Assembly (NCBI RefSeq): GCF_965363235.1
Contig: NC_134849.1
Location: 17,324,863-17,388,862, forward strand
From: Mytilus galloprovincialis
Taxonomy: Eukaryota; Mollusca; Bivalvia; Mytilida; Mytilidae
Direction of reading: 5' to 3'
DNA length: 64,000 bases
In this document: positions 23,078 to 35,619 of the stretch, one piece after another
Layout: each line of letters opens with the position of its first letter
Position numbering within the stretch: the first letter of the stretch is position 1
Position numbers and translations under genes: made by a program
Notes under the pieces: model-generated
What the model was told of the DNA's origin: nothing
What the model saw: only the letters and a program-made list of their open reading frames with translations
Database searches by the model: none

Positions 23078-26000
23078 TATAACTTCAATGATATATAAAG
23101 CAGAGAAAACATTTACGCGTTAATTATGAACTGTCAAGGCATTTTATAACGACTTTATTCATATATTGTCTGTAGAGCCCATTCCACGTTTAAATCACAT
23201 CACAGCTGTTGGTTTGGTTTACAATGTGTTGTCCTTTACTTTTAACTACCGTAACAGTTCTTTGATCCGTATAAATTGAAAAATGAGTCTTGTCATCCGT
23301 CTACTGTTTTATAGAACATTTTAAAATTAAAATAAATGTGTTGTCTGTTGGGAAACGTATTATGTAATCAAACTAGGTGTCGCTCACATGTAACTTTAAC
23401 AATTGTAACTTTTAAGTAAACATTTCCGTCAAGCGACGACAGAGGGTAGTTTTTACAACCTTTACTACCCTGACGGTCTTGTTCGATTATTGGACATTCT
23501 CAAGGTGTCGTTTGAGTATAAAAGAGGAGTAACGGTATAAAAAGTTAACACACAATTTTAGTTATATTTGTAGAAAATTATCCTGCTGATCATTTTTTCT
23601 TTAAAAGTTCTTTGTATCTATTTTTTATATTTTCTTGTGTTACAAGTAAATTGCACATTAACGCATTATTTACCTCAAGAACAGCAAATATAAATATTTG
23701 CAGTTCTTGAATCAATATAAATATCAACTTTATATTACTTTCTTGAAAATAATTGTCAGCGTTAGTTATTAAATGTATTTTATAAAATCATAGAATATTA
23801 GTTCAATAAAATATAACGAAAAAGAAATTAATACTCTTTAATCAAGACTTATAGACCTTCGGCTGGAACCTTATTACGATGTTGACTTAAAGACGTTTAT
23901 TGAAAGTTTAATATGACATCAGTATCAAATTACAAACATTGTTTCCTCATAAATGTTTTTGTTCAATTCTAACGTTCGGAAGTGTTTTTTGATTCATATG
24001 AATTTCATCATCTATTGACGCACCAATACAATGACCCAAATGACTCTGGTTTAATCTGTTGAAAAATAAAAGATGTGAATAAAAAGCAATCTACATAAAA
24101 TCCCGTATCAATAGTTTTTCAAACTTAAAAGGGCTATTTCTAGAGTTTTCGCTTTATAAACAATATAACCATACAATATGTATATCTTATTTTACTAAGA
24201 AGTTATTCGTGCATCTATATTCGAATATTTAAATTGATTTAGATAAGTTTTCTGTTGAGTTAAAACCCATACACATCGTATTGTGGTGATAATAAACCCA
24301 GTGCAATGTCGATCAGAATAGTTTCTCCTAGAATACATGTTGAGGATATTTTGTTAAAAGCACAAAACAAAACGGTTTGAAAGAGATGTGTAAAGGTTGC
24401 ATGTCTGTAATTATAGACAATCAATTCCCTTAAGGAACTCCTTTTACGGCTAAATCTGTACTACTTTTACAATGACGTTTCATTAAAGCATTTGAATGAT
24501 AGAATATCAAGCTGATATACACTACGATTCTTTTCATAGGTAAAAAATATAAACCTTTTTGGCCTATTTTCAACATTTATATGCCAAAATCGTAAACTAC
24601 CAGTCTGTATTAACATGATTAACCCCCTCCCTTTTACTTTGGGTATTCTTCAAAATTCAAGCGGATTTTTATGCTTATTTATACTGGTAACATGTCCAAG
24701 TTATGTCTCTATGGTATATAACTTAGCTATCATATATGGAAACCCTTACGTAAACAAAACATAAGTATAAATGAATATAATATATCTCCCAAAAACTGGC
24801 GTAGTTTATGAAACAGATATATTTACAAATTGCAACCTATAGTGTGAACATGCACGAACGAAACGTATTCACTGAACTATGTAAAGTAAGTTATCTTTTT
24901 TTTTATATTCATATTTTTTCAACATGCTCAGTTGTCTTAAAAAACAACGATAATGAAAAATAGAACATTATACATTCAGTCAAATATACTAAAACTTACT
25001 GACGATATCTCCTAAACGCAACAAATTATCTACGCAAATAGAGAACAGAATAATAATTCATAATCAATTAAATATTTTTTTGCGATCAAGATAAACAACT
25101 CAACAGAAAGTGTAATCTTAAATACACAATCAAATTTACAATTTAACAAATACATACTCTTCTATCATTAACTATCTATTAACACGTTAGTAACGAATAA
25201 TTCAAAGGTAAACAGTTTATAAATTCAGACGGGTATTATTATGGTATACAAAATTGTACAGATTGACATATGTTTTAATTTCGTTTTAAACAAAACGTTA
25301 ACGTTAAGTAAACAGATACCACACCTACGTTTGCTGCATCTCTACTGGACAGTATGTACTCTGTAAATATAGTTACTGTAGCAAACAAAATAGATAGTTA
25401 CAAATTAATGTTTTGATAATGGTTTTCAATAAATTTGTATGACTGTGTTGATAAAATGAACGTTAATACGAAAACTATATTTTGTTATACTATGTTTTGG
25501 ACATTAATTTATGAATTACGTTATTGTTGTCTGTAATTGATTAAAAGTGCTTTACTGGTGATTTTTATATTTTAAAAGACTGTGCTAACGGGTTACTACC
25601 GTGAAAAATGTAAAAACAATCAGACGGCTTGAATATAAGTTACACGTTTACGAAACAAATGTTCTTAAAAGAAAAAATTGTTAAAAAAAACTACATACAG
25701 ATATACTTTTTGTTGGTTAATTGCTATATGAATTGGTAAGTTGCACTTAAAAACTACATTTTGATTTTTAAATCGTTAGAGGATAAATACATGTAGGTGT
25801 ATTATATTCGATAATTTCAAATTTTCCTTAAAAAAATACTCCAATAATCAAGTACAAATAATAAGTGTAGGTTGTATGCACTGTATTTAGAACATGCACT
25901 TAGGCTTGAAGCTTTGTGAGAAAAGCAAACATAGCACAGTGTTAGTAGATAATAGGTTACAATATAAATACTACAAATCAAAGTTCACAATGTACAATCT

Positions 26001-26297
26001 TTATTTACTATCATCATATATGAGACAATCATAATTATAAATTATACAATGAAAGAGCTATCGTAATGTTCATAGAAAAGAAGACTCATCTCCCGTATTA
26101 TAGAAATTGCATGCATTATATGCAAAAGTATATCATTTGTAAAGATGAAAATAGATTTACAAGTTTATATAAACCTTTAACTACAAAAATGTAACATACT
26201 TAACCTGGCTTTAAATGTTTCTCAATACAATTGTTTAAGGTAGGTTGTGTGTACTTTTATATATCATTATGATATTTTGGATTAAAGTATTACGTAC
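23078..26297. other. AT-rich stretch with no gene seen
   Basis: This lies downstream of the TSP1 exon on the minus strand, so it should hold the next exon or the 3' end of that gene if the gene is intact. I could not identify one. No repeat family recognised. Confidence 0.4.
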
Positions 26298-29200
26298 CGG
26301 AACAGCAGGTATTATTACACAACCGACTTTCCCTTGACGCATCACAATAGGTTGAATCCCAAATTGATGATTGAATGTGGCAATCTTTTAATCTGTTTTG
26401 AATACCACCACCGCAACTAACTGGACAGGTACTCCATTCAGACCAGGTACCTTCAGATATAAGATGAGAGAAAGCCGTGTCAGCGCCCAAAACCAAACAC
26501 ATAATAATTGTTCTATGTTAATTTATCTTCAAAATAAAATCGACAATATGTAAATCATATTGTTTATTTTGATTATTAACATGTTCCCAGGTAGCACAAA
26601 ACATTTTCAAAACATTTTTATAAGGTTGTATAAATGTCTTATCAAAACGTTGTCAAACAAATATTTTCGTGATGTTATGTGAATATTTTTTCTTTGATTT
26701 TTAAAACATTTATTTAAAACATTTTTTGAAAATATTTTTACAATGATGTAAGAATATTAATAAAAATGTTTTCGATAATATTTTTTAAGATATTTTGTAT
26801 GAATGTTTTATAAATGTTCAGAAGATATGTAGGTTCTACCTCTGAAAAACATTTTAAAAGTATATAAGTAGAACATTCTTAACAATATCACTCCGATGTT
26901 TTAAAAATATTTTCTAAAAATGTTTCATGAAATGTTTAAATAACATGCCTTTGAGATATTTTAACAACATTTCTTCATAATATTTGATGAAAACATTTTG
27001 AAAACGTTACGCTTTTAATATTGAGAAAATGAATTTATAAAACATTTTGTTGCTAATATTTTGACAACATTTTAAAATAATATTATGAACACATTTACCC
27101 CAAAACATTTTAAAAACGTTTCGCATTTAATATTGAGAAAATGACTTTATAAAACATTTTGTTGCTTATATTTTAACAACATTCTAAAATAATATTATGA
27201 ATACATTTACAAAAAAATATTTAATAGAAAATGTTTTAACAATATTTTTCAAACATTGATTTAGGTTATGTAAAATACTTTATTTTATTTTTAATAAATG
27301 ACACAGATTGGAGCTGTACCTCGATCCCATATATATATAGCATTATATAGTGCACGCACTGCTATTTTCCGGATTTTATATTCCACTACCGACATCAAAC
27401 GTTTACACATTTAAAATCTAACTGTTCCCGATGATCAACGGACCTGATCCAAAGGAATTTTGAAACCAGTAACCGGAAGTTTTAATTATTGCCATGCTGT
27501 AAACAAAGACAAAGGAAACGTACAAAATAAAGAATAACTTTATCATGCGTTAAAACTGGTAAGATATGACACTAGTTCACATTTATAAATCATTGTTATG
27601 CTTCTAAAAATATCTTGGTTAATTTGTTTAATATATTCAAACAATAAATACGAGTGTAAGCAAGTATAATACAAAAAGGGGGATGATGATAATTTAGTCT
27701 GCCTTGATGTTGTGATGTGTATGTCCAGTGAATATTAGAATTATACAAACAGGGTTAAACTTAAGGTTTTTTTATATTATTTTAAAGTCTATAAATGCAA
27801 TCACTTGTAACCACTGAGCATGTCTGAAAAGTTCTGTTATAAGCATTACAAGTCAGCCTATTATTTGCTTTAACAGACAGGGCAATACTTTATTTGCTCC
27901 ATCGCTGGCTACACATCTACTTATCAAGGGAATCTCAAATACGCAATGATTATCAAAGCTTTTGCTATTTGACAAAGCGAGTGTTGTTGCCTCTATAATA
28001 TATTGTTTTATGTTTTTGTAACTTGTACTTTTGTGTTGAGCCCTACAAGTAACAACCTATCACCCAGCCAGATAATTATTTATGTGCCGATCCCAAGACA
28101 GGAGTTTGATTCAGTAGTTGCCGGTTCATTTCTGACAAATTTGTTTTTTCGTTAAACTTTATAAATTATGCCATTACTTTCATTGTTAGAATTGTTTAAA
28201 TTATACGACTTTACAGGACGTATTATGGTAATGTATACTGTGTCTGTCGGTCGGCCTCTTCGTTCCTCTATCTGTTGCGTCAACATGTCCGACACTAACT
28301 CAAAAAAGCTTTAACCAATTTGAATAACACTGGATTGTTTATATACATGGAGCAGCTGTTCACTTTTAAATGTTGTGGCCTTTGTAGCTGACTATTACAC
28401 TGTGACTTTTTCTAACTTATATTTTATTCATTTGTTTATTTTAACTTTTGTAGGATCAATTAGACGTTCCAAAATTTATGATAAATTTTCTGAAATGCAG
28501 ATTAAAATGAAGAATGGAAATGGGGATTTTAAAGAAGAATATAAGCTTAGAAATGACTACAAATATCCTGGAAGAGCAAATTTTTGAAGGTATTTATTAT
28601 TTTAAATCCTCAATCTACATTACATGTATTTGCACAAAAATATACAATAACCATTACAAAATATTTTTGTTTATGGAAGACCAAGAAAATGTTACAGGTT
28701 CTTCATGGCTGGCTACTCTTTATAGTTGAGAAAACTATAGTGTCTTATTTTAAAAACTGGTGAAATCTACCGTTACACTTGTTTAATAATAAAAAAAACC
28801 TCTAGATGTTTAAAATAGCTACAATTGTTGCTTCACAATCAATTAACACTGATAAGTTGACACTTTTCAATATATTTTTGTAAAACCGCTGGATTTAATG
28901 AAGAGAAATAGTTTATAGTGTAATTTTGATTAAATTAACTGAAATTTCAGCCACTTGTTTAATCACTAAACTGAAGGACTAATTTGCTTACACTTTATTT
29001 TACAGGAGCCAGCAGATGTCAAAGGAAATAAAAAGAATGGAACAAAGGAAACTTTGAAAAAGAACAGTGATATGAAAATATTGAATAAATGTTTTGCATT
29101 TATAATTGTAGTTCTATCTTGTATAGTGTTGACTAATTACTTATAAGGTAGCAGAGAAAACAGTTAAAAAACTATGCAGAAGCAGAAAAATGTCTGAGGG

Positions 29201-30824
29201 TACCTGTGATCAAACATGAGATCAAGAAATACTTTTAAAAAAAATGCGCAAAGATATTTAAAATCAGAAAAAAAGAATACCTTTCTGTAAGTAAAACCAT
29301 GACAAACTATATAATATTACGTGTTCAATAAATACAAAAAATAGGGTTATGTCAATGAGATATCAATCTAAATCTGACAAAAGTAAATAAAATATATGCT
29401 GATTCAACTGTAATCAACAAACAATTGTAAAATGAGATGTTGGGTAAAGATCAGTATGACAGCAGTTGTTTTTCAGATGCAGATCTAGGATTATGAGAAA
29501 AGTGGCCACATGCTCTAAACTAGACAAAGTTGAAGTGAAATAGTTGGAATTAGATAAACCATAATTATAGCTCCATGCGGGGACCCAGGATCTCCCCATA
29601 TTCAAACACGATCAACTGTTTTATAAAATTTTATAAAACGTTTGAATAATGATGTTAGAAAACATTTTTCTAATGATATTCATATAACATTTAAATGATG
29701 TTTTGAGAATATGAACATTATTAAAACATTTTGTAAAATGTTTTTTGAACATTTTCACAACATTATTTCCTGCAAAACATTTTTGTTTTATGTTTTAAAA
29801 ATGTTTCAAGGATATTTTAATATAAAACAAACATTTATAAAACATTTTACAAACATTGTCAACAAAATTTAGAAACGTTTTAATGATGTCTTAAAAATAT
29901 TCTGGAAATGTTATAGAAAATGTTTTGAAAATATTTGTGAAACCATACAATGGCACGTTATTTTAATATTTTCTACGATATTTTCACAACATTTTTCAAA
30001 ATGTTTTAAAAACATAAACAAAATATTTTTGTGTTAACTGGGTTGTTATTATAGGGTTATCTGTTATAAATAGGGATACGTAAACCCTAACTAAAATATA
30101 TGTAACACTGTCTGATGTAAATACACTTCCCTTCATCATTTAGTACGGTATGCTCAGTCTTTAAATATGTTTCTTTTTTCTGAACTGCTTAAGTGTTTTC
30201 GTATTTTTTGGGTTTTTTTTACATGTGAGTCTTGTATGGCCGTTTCGTAACTTCTGCCAATTGTTAAGGTACAAATCCCAATTGCATACAGGTCATTATC
30301 ATTGAATTCAAAAACAGTTTCATCATGTTGAGCCATTTAGGTGTTATCCCGCCCAAAATGATTAGTGCTTGCTTAGATAGTTAATATAATACTAGATTTG
30401 CAAATGATTGTAAAATAAGCGCGAACATATCTTAATCAAAAGTGTCAGTAAAAATAAGGAATGATGATATTTCACACATAGAAAGACATCAAAGTTTACA
30501 TGATTGATGAATTGATGTTTTTAACAATTGATGACAATTGCCATACAGTGACTACTTTGTTCACAACGTTAACTCAAATAGAAGAACTCAAACTGTATAC
30601 TTCGGTTTAGGGTTATTCCCTTGTGACCATATACGCATAATTCAATGAACAAATACTTGGACAACACATCTTATTACAGGAACGACTGACGAGTGGCATT
30701 CCAGAGCAGTAATCTTCAGTCAAATATGGTGGTGGGTTGTTACAGTTTCGTTGTCGCATTTGTATTCCTCCGCCACAACTTGACGAACATACCAACCAAT
30801 TCAACCAATCTCCCCATACACCAT
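26298..30824 (-). CDS. Two thrombospondin type-1 (TSP1) repeat exons, partial gene
   Basis: Exon 30657-30824 (acceptor ATTACAG, weak donor CCAA|GTATTT) encodes DGVWGDWLNWLVCSSSCGGG, IQMRQRNCNNPPPYLTEDYC and SGMPLVSRSCNKMCC. Exon 26298-26450 (acceptor CTGAAG, donor TTCCG|GTACG) encodes TWSEWSTCPVSCGGGIQNRL, KDCHIQSSIWDSTYC and ASRESRLCNNTCC. Each is one TSP1 repeat: the tryptophan ladder, CSxSCGGG, RxxxC and six cysteines. Both exons start and end in phase 1, so they splice in frame and could be shuffled modules. TSP1 repeats bind glycans and matrix partners on secreted or cell-surface proteins. No signal peptide, membrane segment or end exon is seen. The SRCR exons upstream on the same strand have the same phase and may belong to this gene. 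The intron between the TSP1 exons contains a 3.5 kb transposon. Confidence 0.75.
26586..30042. mobile_element. 3.46 kb TIR element with AACATTTT-rich subterminal arrays
   Basis: The left end is CCCAGGTAGCACAAAACATT; the right end, reverse-complemented, is CCCAGTTAACACAAAAATAT. Next to both ends are AT-rich arrays of AAAACATTTT-type words: about 26598-27270 on the left and 29620-30030 on the right. The unique centre (27300-29600) includes exon-like sequence listed separately. No clear target-site duplication is visible (flanks ATGTT and TTGTT), and no recognisable transposase is present. It lies within the intron between the two TSP1 exons. Confidence 0.6.
28454..29146 (+). pseudogene. Exon-like sequence inside the TIR element, tail-anchor-like C-terminus
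   Basis: Exon-like block 1 is 28454-28589 (acceptor TTTTGTAG, donor TTGAAG|GTATTT). Block 2 starts at 29006 after TTTATTTTACAG and reads EPADVKGNKKNGTKETLKKN, SDMKILNK, then CFAFIIVVLSCIVLTNYL and TAA. That is a hydrophilic stretch plus a hydrophobic C-terminal segment, like a tail-anchored membrane protein. Block 1 has no frame that is open throughout and matches the phase 0 entry of block 2. One frame gives DQLDVPKFMINFLKCRLK then a stop; another stops just before the donor. A captured gene piece that has decayed is a fair reading; chance is also possible. Family not recognised. Confidence 0.3.
30043..30656 (-). other. Intron of the TSP1 gene with one weak coding candidate
   Basis: Minus-strand frame 30216-30336 starts MAQHDETVFEFNDNDLYAIG and continues ICTLTIGRSYETAIQDSH to a possible donor CACAT|GTAAAA. 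It has balanced, protein-like composition but no recognised domain, partner exon or matching phase, so I do not call it a gene. The rest is AT-rich. Confidence 0.25.
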
Positions 30825-31070
30825 CTGTAATTGAACAAATAGCACAATTACATCCGCATTATACTATGATATGATGCATTTTGTAAGGACTTGTAGTATG
30901 AAGTTTACATATATTTTGACATTATGTACATGTATCCTTCACTTTTATTAAAACGCATAAGACAGGGAATCCAATATAAGGTACAATACAGCATCGTTTA
31001 ATTTTTTTTTAAAAATCTGTCCAGTTTGAATGTAAAACAATTCAAAATGGTTTTGAGAAGATAAAGGCTA

Positions 31071-31180
31071 TAGTAGTATACCGATGACCAATAGTCATAA
31101 ATCGATTAAACTGAAACAAATCTGGATCACAAAACTGAAACTCAGGGAAACACATTCTAAGATATAAATGCATTTTTCGA
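31071..31180 (-). repeat. Dispersed repeat, family B, short diverged copy
   Basis: Begins TAGTAGTATACCGATGACC and includes AAACTGAAACTCAGGGAAAC. It is a diverged relative of the inverted copies at 31648 and 17510. Confidence 0.5.
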
Positions 31181-31647
31181 AATCAAAACAAAAGAACATA
31201 AACGATACATTAATAGATCGTAGCAAAAACAAGCTATATATGTGTGATGTTATTCATATATTCTAAATACCGTTTTATGTCCTATGCATGATATATTTAT
31301 ACTTCGTAGCTCTCTTTGTATATCTAATACTTAAGAACCATCTCTTTTTTAATTAACTGTGTACTAAAATTGCATGAATCAAATTTATTCGTTCAGTGTT
31401 TGTTCATTTGTTTTACTACGCCTTTTGATTGAGTTTAGCCATTCCAATTGATATTGTGTTGTGTGTATTTCTATGTTGTGATGTAACACTGTTGTTTCAG
31501 ATAAGGGTGAAGTTTTGGTACCATTCAAACGTTTTAAAACGATGTGATTGTTTGATCCTGTCCTAAGTTAGGAATCTGATGTTCAGTAGTTGTGGTTCAT
31601 ACGTTATTCTCGTTTCTCGTTTTGTTTTATAACTGTATTAGAAAAAG

Positions 31648-31975
31648 GCAGCAGTAGTATACCGCTGTTCAAAATTCATAAATCGATAGAGAAAAAAACA
31701 AGTCCGGGTTACAAACTAAAACTGAGGGAAACGTATCAAATATAAGAGAACTACGATATTAGACCGTTGGTTATTCCATTTGAAGGGTTTCATACTAGTA
31801 ATTTGTTTTGGCCCTTTCCAACTTGCTGTTCGGTATGAGCCAATGTTCCGTGTTGAAGACCGTACCTTGACCTATACATGCAATACTAGTTTATTTTTAT
31901 AAATTGTGACTTGGGTGAAGAGTTGTCTAATTGGCACTTATACCACATCCTTCTATATCTTTGATATATTTAAAC
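31648..31975. repeat. Composite of family B and a second mussel repeat tail
   Basis: 31648-31755 is an inverted family B piece (GCAGTAGTATACCGCTGTTC ... AAACTGAGGGAAACG). 31765-31960 carries CCAACTTGCTGTTCGGTATG, GAAGACCGTACCTTGACCTA and GTGAAGAGTTGTCTAATTGG, the tail of a common bivalve element as I recall it. The same tail ends the repeat near 415-470. Confidence 0.55.
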
Positions 31976-33369
31976 AAAAACGACAGTACGAATATATTTT
32001 CATCATATGCATTCATGTTTGTCAATAGAATGACACGAATCAAACAATTTAATGAAATATTTTGGTTCTTGTAATACTTCATTTTCCAAATTGTTTTGAA
32101 CTTGAATAACAAAATGTCTAAAGGAACATGAACAATCACAAAATACGTTTTTTTTTAATTATTAATAATTGAAAGATCAAAATGTCGATGTCAATGAAGA
32201 GATAAGTGAGACAACAGATCATTACAATACATAAGACAATAAGCAAACACAAATGCTTGAAAATCGCACTTAAATCTTTAGTTGGAATAAAGAAAACCCC
32301 TTATTATGAAAACATTTGAACTATCTTAACATTTAACGCTTTTGGTACGATTATTTTGAAAACAATTTGCCAGTTTTACATGGTCCTTACATGTCATAAC
32401 TGAAATATAAAATAATTTATAAATTTAATTAAGATAATGTTTTATTTGTCTGGATAGAAGTGGAAAGATTCGGAAATTAAAATTGTGTCAAGTGATATTG
32501 TTTTTGCAAACAGCGCATATCTTTACATCCGGATATAAATCATTAATTTAACTAACCTAACTGTATCGTTATATGATAATGCCCGATAAAAGATTAACAA
32601 AATCAACATTATCAATATGCTTGATCACTAACCACCTTTAAACCCGGACGTTTTGATAAGGGATAAGTTAGATATGCCCCTGTTTTCTTAGGAACCAGAT
32701 ATGTGGCATCTTTCTTTCACGTTTATAGATGGAAGCTCAAATGATATTGAATTTAATTGAATACCAACAATTTGAATTATGTACAGCGTTATCGACAGTA
32801 AACAAATCAACAAAAGGTGCCAATTGTATGTTTGGATAAAACCTAGTGGTTAAAAGACTTCATATGTCATTAGTTGTTTTACAAGTATATACATATTGCT
32901 TGATAAACGTAGTTTTATGTTAAACAATGAACAAGGAGAGATAGATATTTAAAAAAAAAAAGAACAATAACATTCAAAACATATTTGGTTTTCTTAGGAC
33001 TTAAGTATTCACAAAAAAGACGGAGGACTGAACATAAACTGATACGCATTTTTAGTTATTACCGTTATAATGTATTTGCACAGTATATATACATGTTAAC
33101 TGAAATAACATTATTATCATAACATGAATAATTTAATGTTTAACTAAAATAAATTATGAATAAAGAGGTAGGATTAATTTATTTTGAGATTTAATACATG
33201 TTATATTATATCTCAGATGGAAAAGAGACGACAAAGGTGCTAATAGAATTTCTTTGCAAGGAAGGTTTATCTGCCAAACAAACGAAAGAAAAATGTTGTT
33301 TTGGCTAGAAGGTTGGCAAGAACGTAATCAGCCATAGGAAACCCTGTTGGTGTTACTAGTATACATTTT
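31976..33369. other. No gene seen
   Basis: AT-rich sequence between the TSP1 and SRCR exons on the minus strand. If these exons form one gene this is intron. No further module exon was found. Confidence 0.4.
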
Positions 33370-33476
33370 TTTAGGGACCAGTTAAAACACGCCTCTGGGT
33401 GCCGTCTGCTGTTATTTGCTCTTTGGTCGGGTTGTTGTCTCTTTGACACATAACCCGTTTCCATTCTCAATTTGAT
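33370..33476 (+). repeat. Family A repeat, end fragment
   Basis: TTTAGGGACCAGTTAAAACAC to CCATTCTCAATTTG matches the last part of the copy at 4330-4940, with an internal deletion. Confidence 0.7.
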
Positions 33477-34482
33477 TTCATACTATTCACAAGGAAAATG
33501 TGTTTCTGAAAAACTGGTCGTAACAAACTGTCAAAAATATAATTTTTTCTTATCTCGATGTAGAATTGTATCATAAGTATCAAAGCTAACTGTAGACACG
33601 TCTTTTCCAATGTACCGTGAATGATAATATAAAAACTGTCAAAACGAAATATAACTATCTGTATTTGGTGTTCGGACACAGTTATGGTCCTTTTAAGTAC
33701 ATTGTCTACACACAGAGTCTCTATTGGATACAGTGTTAAACTTGTAATTGTTTCATACACCTTCAAAATTTATTCATTGATATTTATTGCAATCAATTGT
33801 TATTAGGGGGATAACATTCCATGTTAAACTATTTTTGGCTAGAATTTTTAGGTAAGGTAGTGATTTTGTCTGGTTTAAAAATCAAGGAAACAAATTAACA
33901 TGCATAATGGTGTCAGTCTGAATTACAGACTCCCTTTAACATAAAACAATTCATCTTTTAGTTAGAGCCGATATACATTTTGTTAAATTTTATATCATGT
34001 GTCCAAAAAGGGGAACACTTCACTGTTAAAATCTTTTTGGTATTGTTTTAACTGTGTTATCGGGCCATATGTTAGACTGTTTTAGATTATACTAAAGTTT
34101 GATCAGAGTAACTGAATATGTCTTGACGAAATTCAATCATGATGCAAATCTAAATTAACCACAGTAATAGGAACTAGTAACGGAATATTGAAAAGTCTAA
34201 TCAAATGATCTCAAGTCTAGAATGAATGCAACTGTTTCTACATTTTCACAACAAAGAAAATAGAAGTTTCAGAAAACACAGATCAGGCTCAAATGTCATA
34301 AAGAAAATGTCAACTCTTTGGTAAAAGACTGAAAATGACGAGTGAGATATGTATATCGTAGTTAAATACATGACAGTTTCAATTTTTGTTAACTAGCCTA
34401 TCCATCCACTTTTGACCTAATTATTCAAGTAACTAGATTTTAGGTCAGAACAAATTGTTTTCTATGTCAAACATCTTATTAC

Positions 34483-35287
34483 CGGTTTCTGCTCGAACAT
34501 AATTATCACAACGTATCCAAACATCTTCTGAATGATGGCAATCATGAATTCCCCAACCTGTTCTTCGACATTCGACCAGTGTCCTTTCTGAACCTTACAT
34601 CTTAGATCATCCAACCAAATTTTACTATTGCCGTCACTTCCTGAATTGCCTATGAAAATACCACCCCTAAAAAACACGAATATATGAAAATGTTAATCAA
34701 AATTCAACAAAATATGTATACGATCCATGTGTACTGAAATCTAAATACTACTTTAGGTTTCTAATGAAAAATATCAATTTGATAAACAATTATTTTTAAA
34801 AGGTTGATGAATATAAATTCTATCTGATGGTTTCTTTACGTCAATTCATTTTTTTAACTGAACAACATAAAATGTACCGATGTGTCAATCTTATTTTAGA
34901 AATAAAGTAATGTTTTCTGAATTGTATCGTTAATAAAGTTGATAGTGATGCACGTTATAGCAGGGTTAGATGGATATGTGTTTGCAATACAAATGCGTTT
35001 GTATTACTATAGGTTCAAGTTTTTTGAGCCTTTCCATTTTAAATGTCGGAAAAGTTGGTCTTTTGCGGTTTTGCTTTGTCTACTAGTATTTTTAGATGTT
35101 TTCATTACTGTCGTATCTGTGTTTTTTTCAACTTATAATCATCTAAAGAATAATGTCAATTACTTAAACCCAAGTTGTCGACAGGCTACCACTGCGGCTC
35201 TGTCGTCAAAATAATCATCGCATACGGTTCCCCATTGACTGCTATGTAAAACGTCTAATCTTCCTCCAGCAACTAAGCGTATGCTAT
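34483..35287 (-). CDS. SRCR domain, two exons, with a one-base frameshift
   Basis: Exon 35164-35287 (acceptor ATTTTAG, donor TTTAA|GTAATT) encodes [20 protein letters not shown] and [20 protein letters not shown], then F. Exon 34483-34666 (acceptor TTTTTTAG, donor AACCG|GTAATA) continues [20 protein letters not shown] and DLRCK, then resumes in another frame as [20 protein letters not shown] and VWIRCDN. The two exons make one scavenger receptor cysteine-rich domain, with its conserved LVGG, WGTVCDD, CRQLG, IWLDD, C...WG...C and DVxxRC landmarks. Compared with the family pattern CxGxExxLxxC, one base is missing near 34605, so translation as given leaves the SRCR frame. With that base the module would be phase 1-1, like the TSP1 exons. 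It is either a pseudogenised module, a null allele or a sequence error. Other domains of the gene were not found. Confidence 0.75.
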
Positions 35288-35619
35288 CTAAAATATAGAG
35301 TTTATGTCTTGAAAGTCATTTTAATTGATCAAGTGTATGCTATTAGTATAAAGTACAGATTTACATTTTATAGAAAACAAATAATTGAATGTTCCATTTC
35401 CATATACAATACTGGTTAGTATCTAACACACACAATGGAAAGAAAAATAAAATGATATAATGCATTTGAAAGCAAACATAGAATTGACATCTCTATATTT
35501 AGGGATGGGAGAAAAGCACAATGCAGAATACATTTTATTATCGATTGAAGCACATTTATGAACATTTGAATGTCTTTAAAATGATAATATGCTTTTTTCA
35601 ATTTTATTAATATCTTGAA

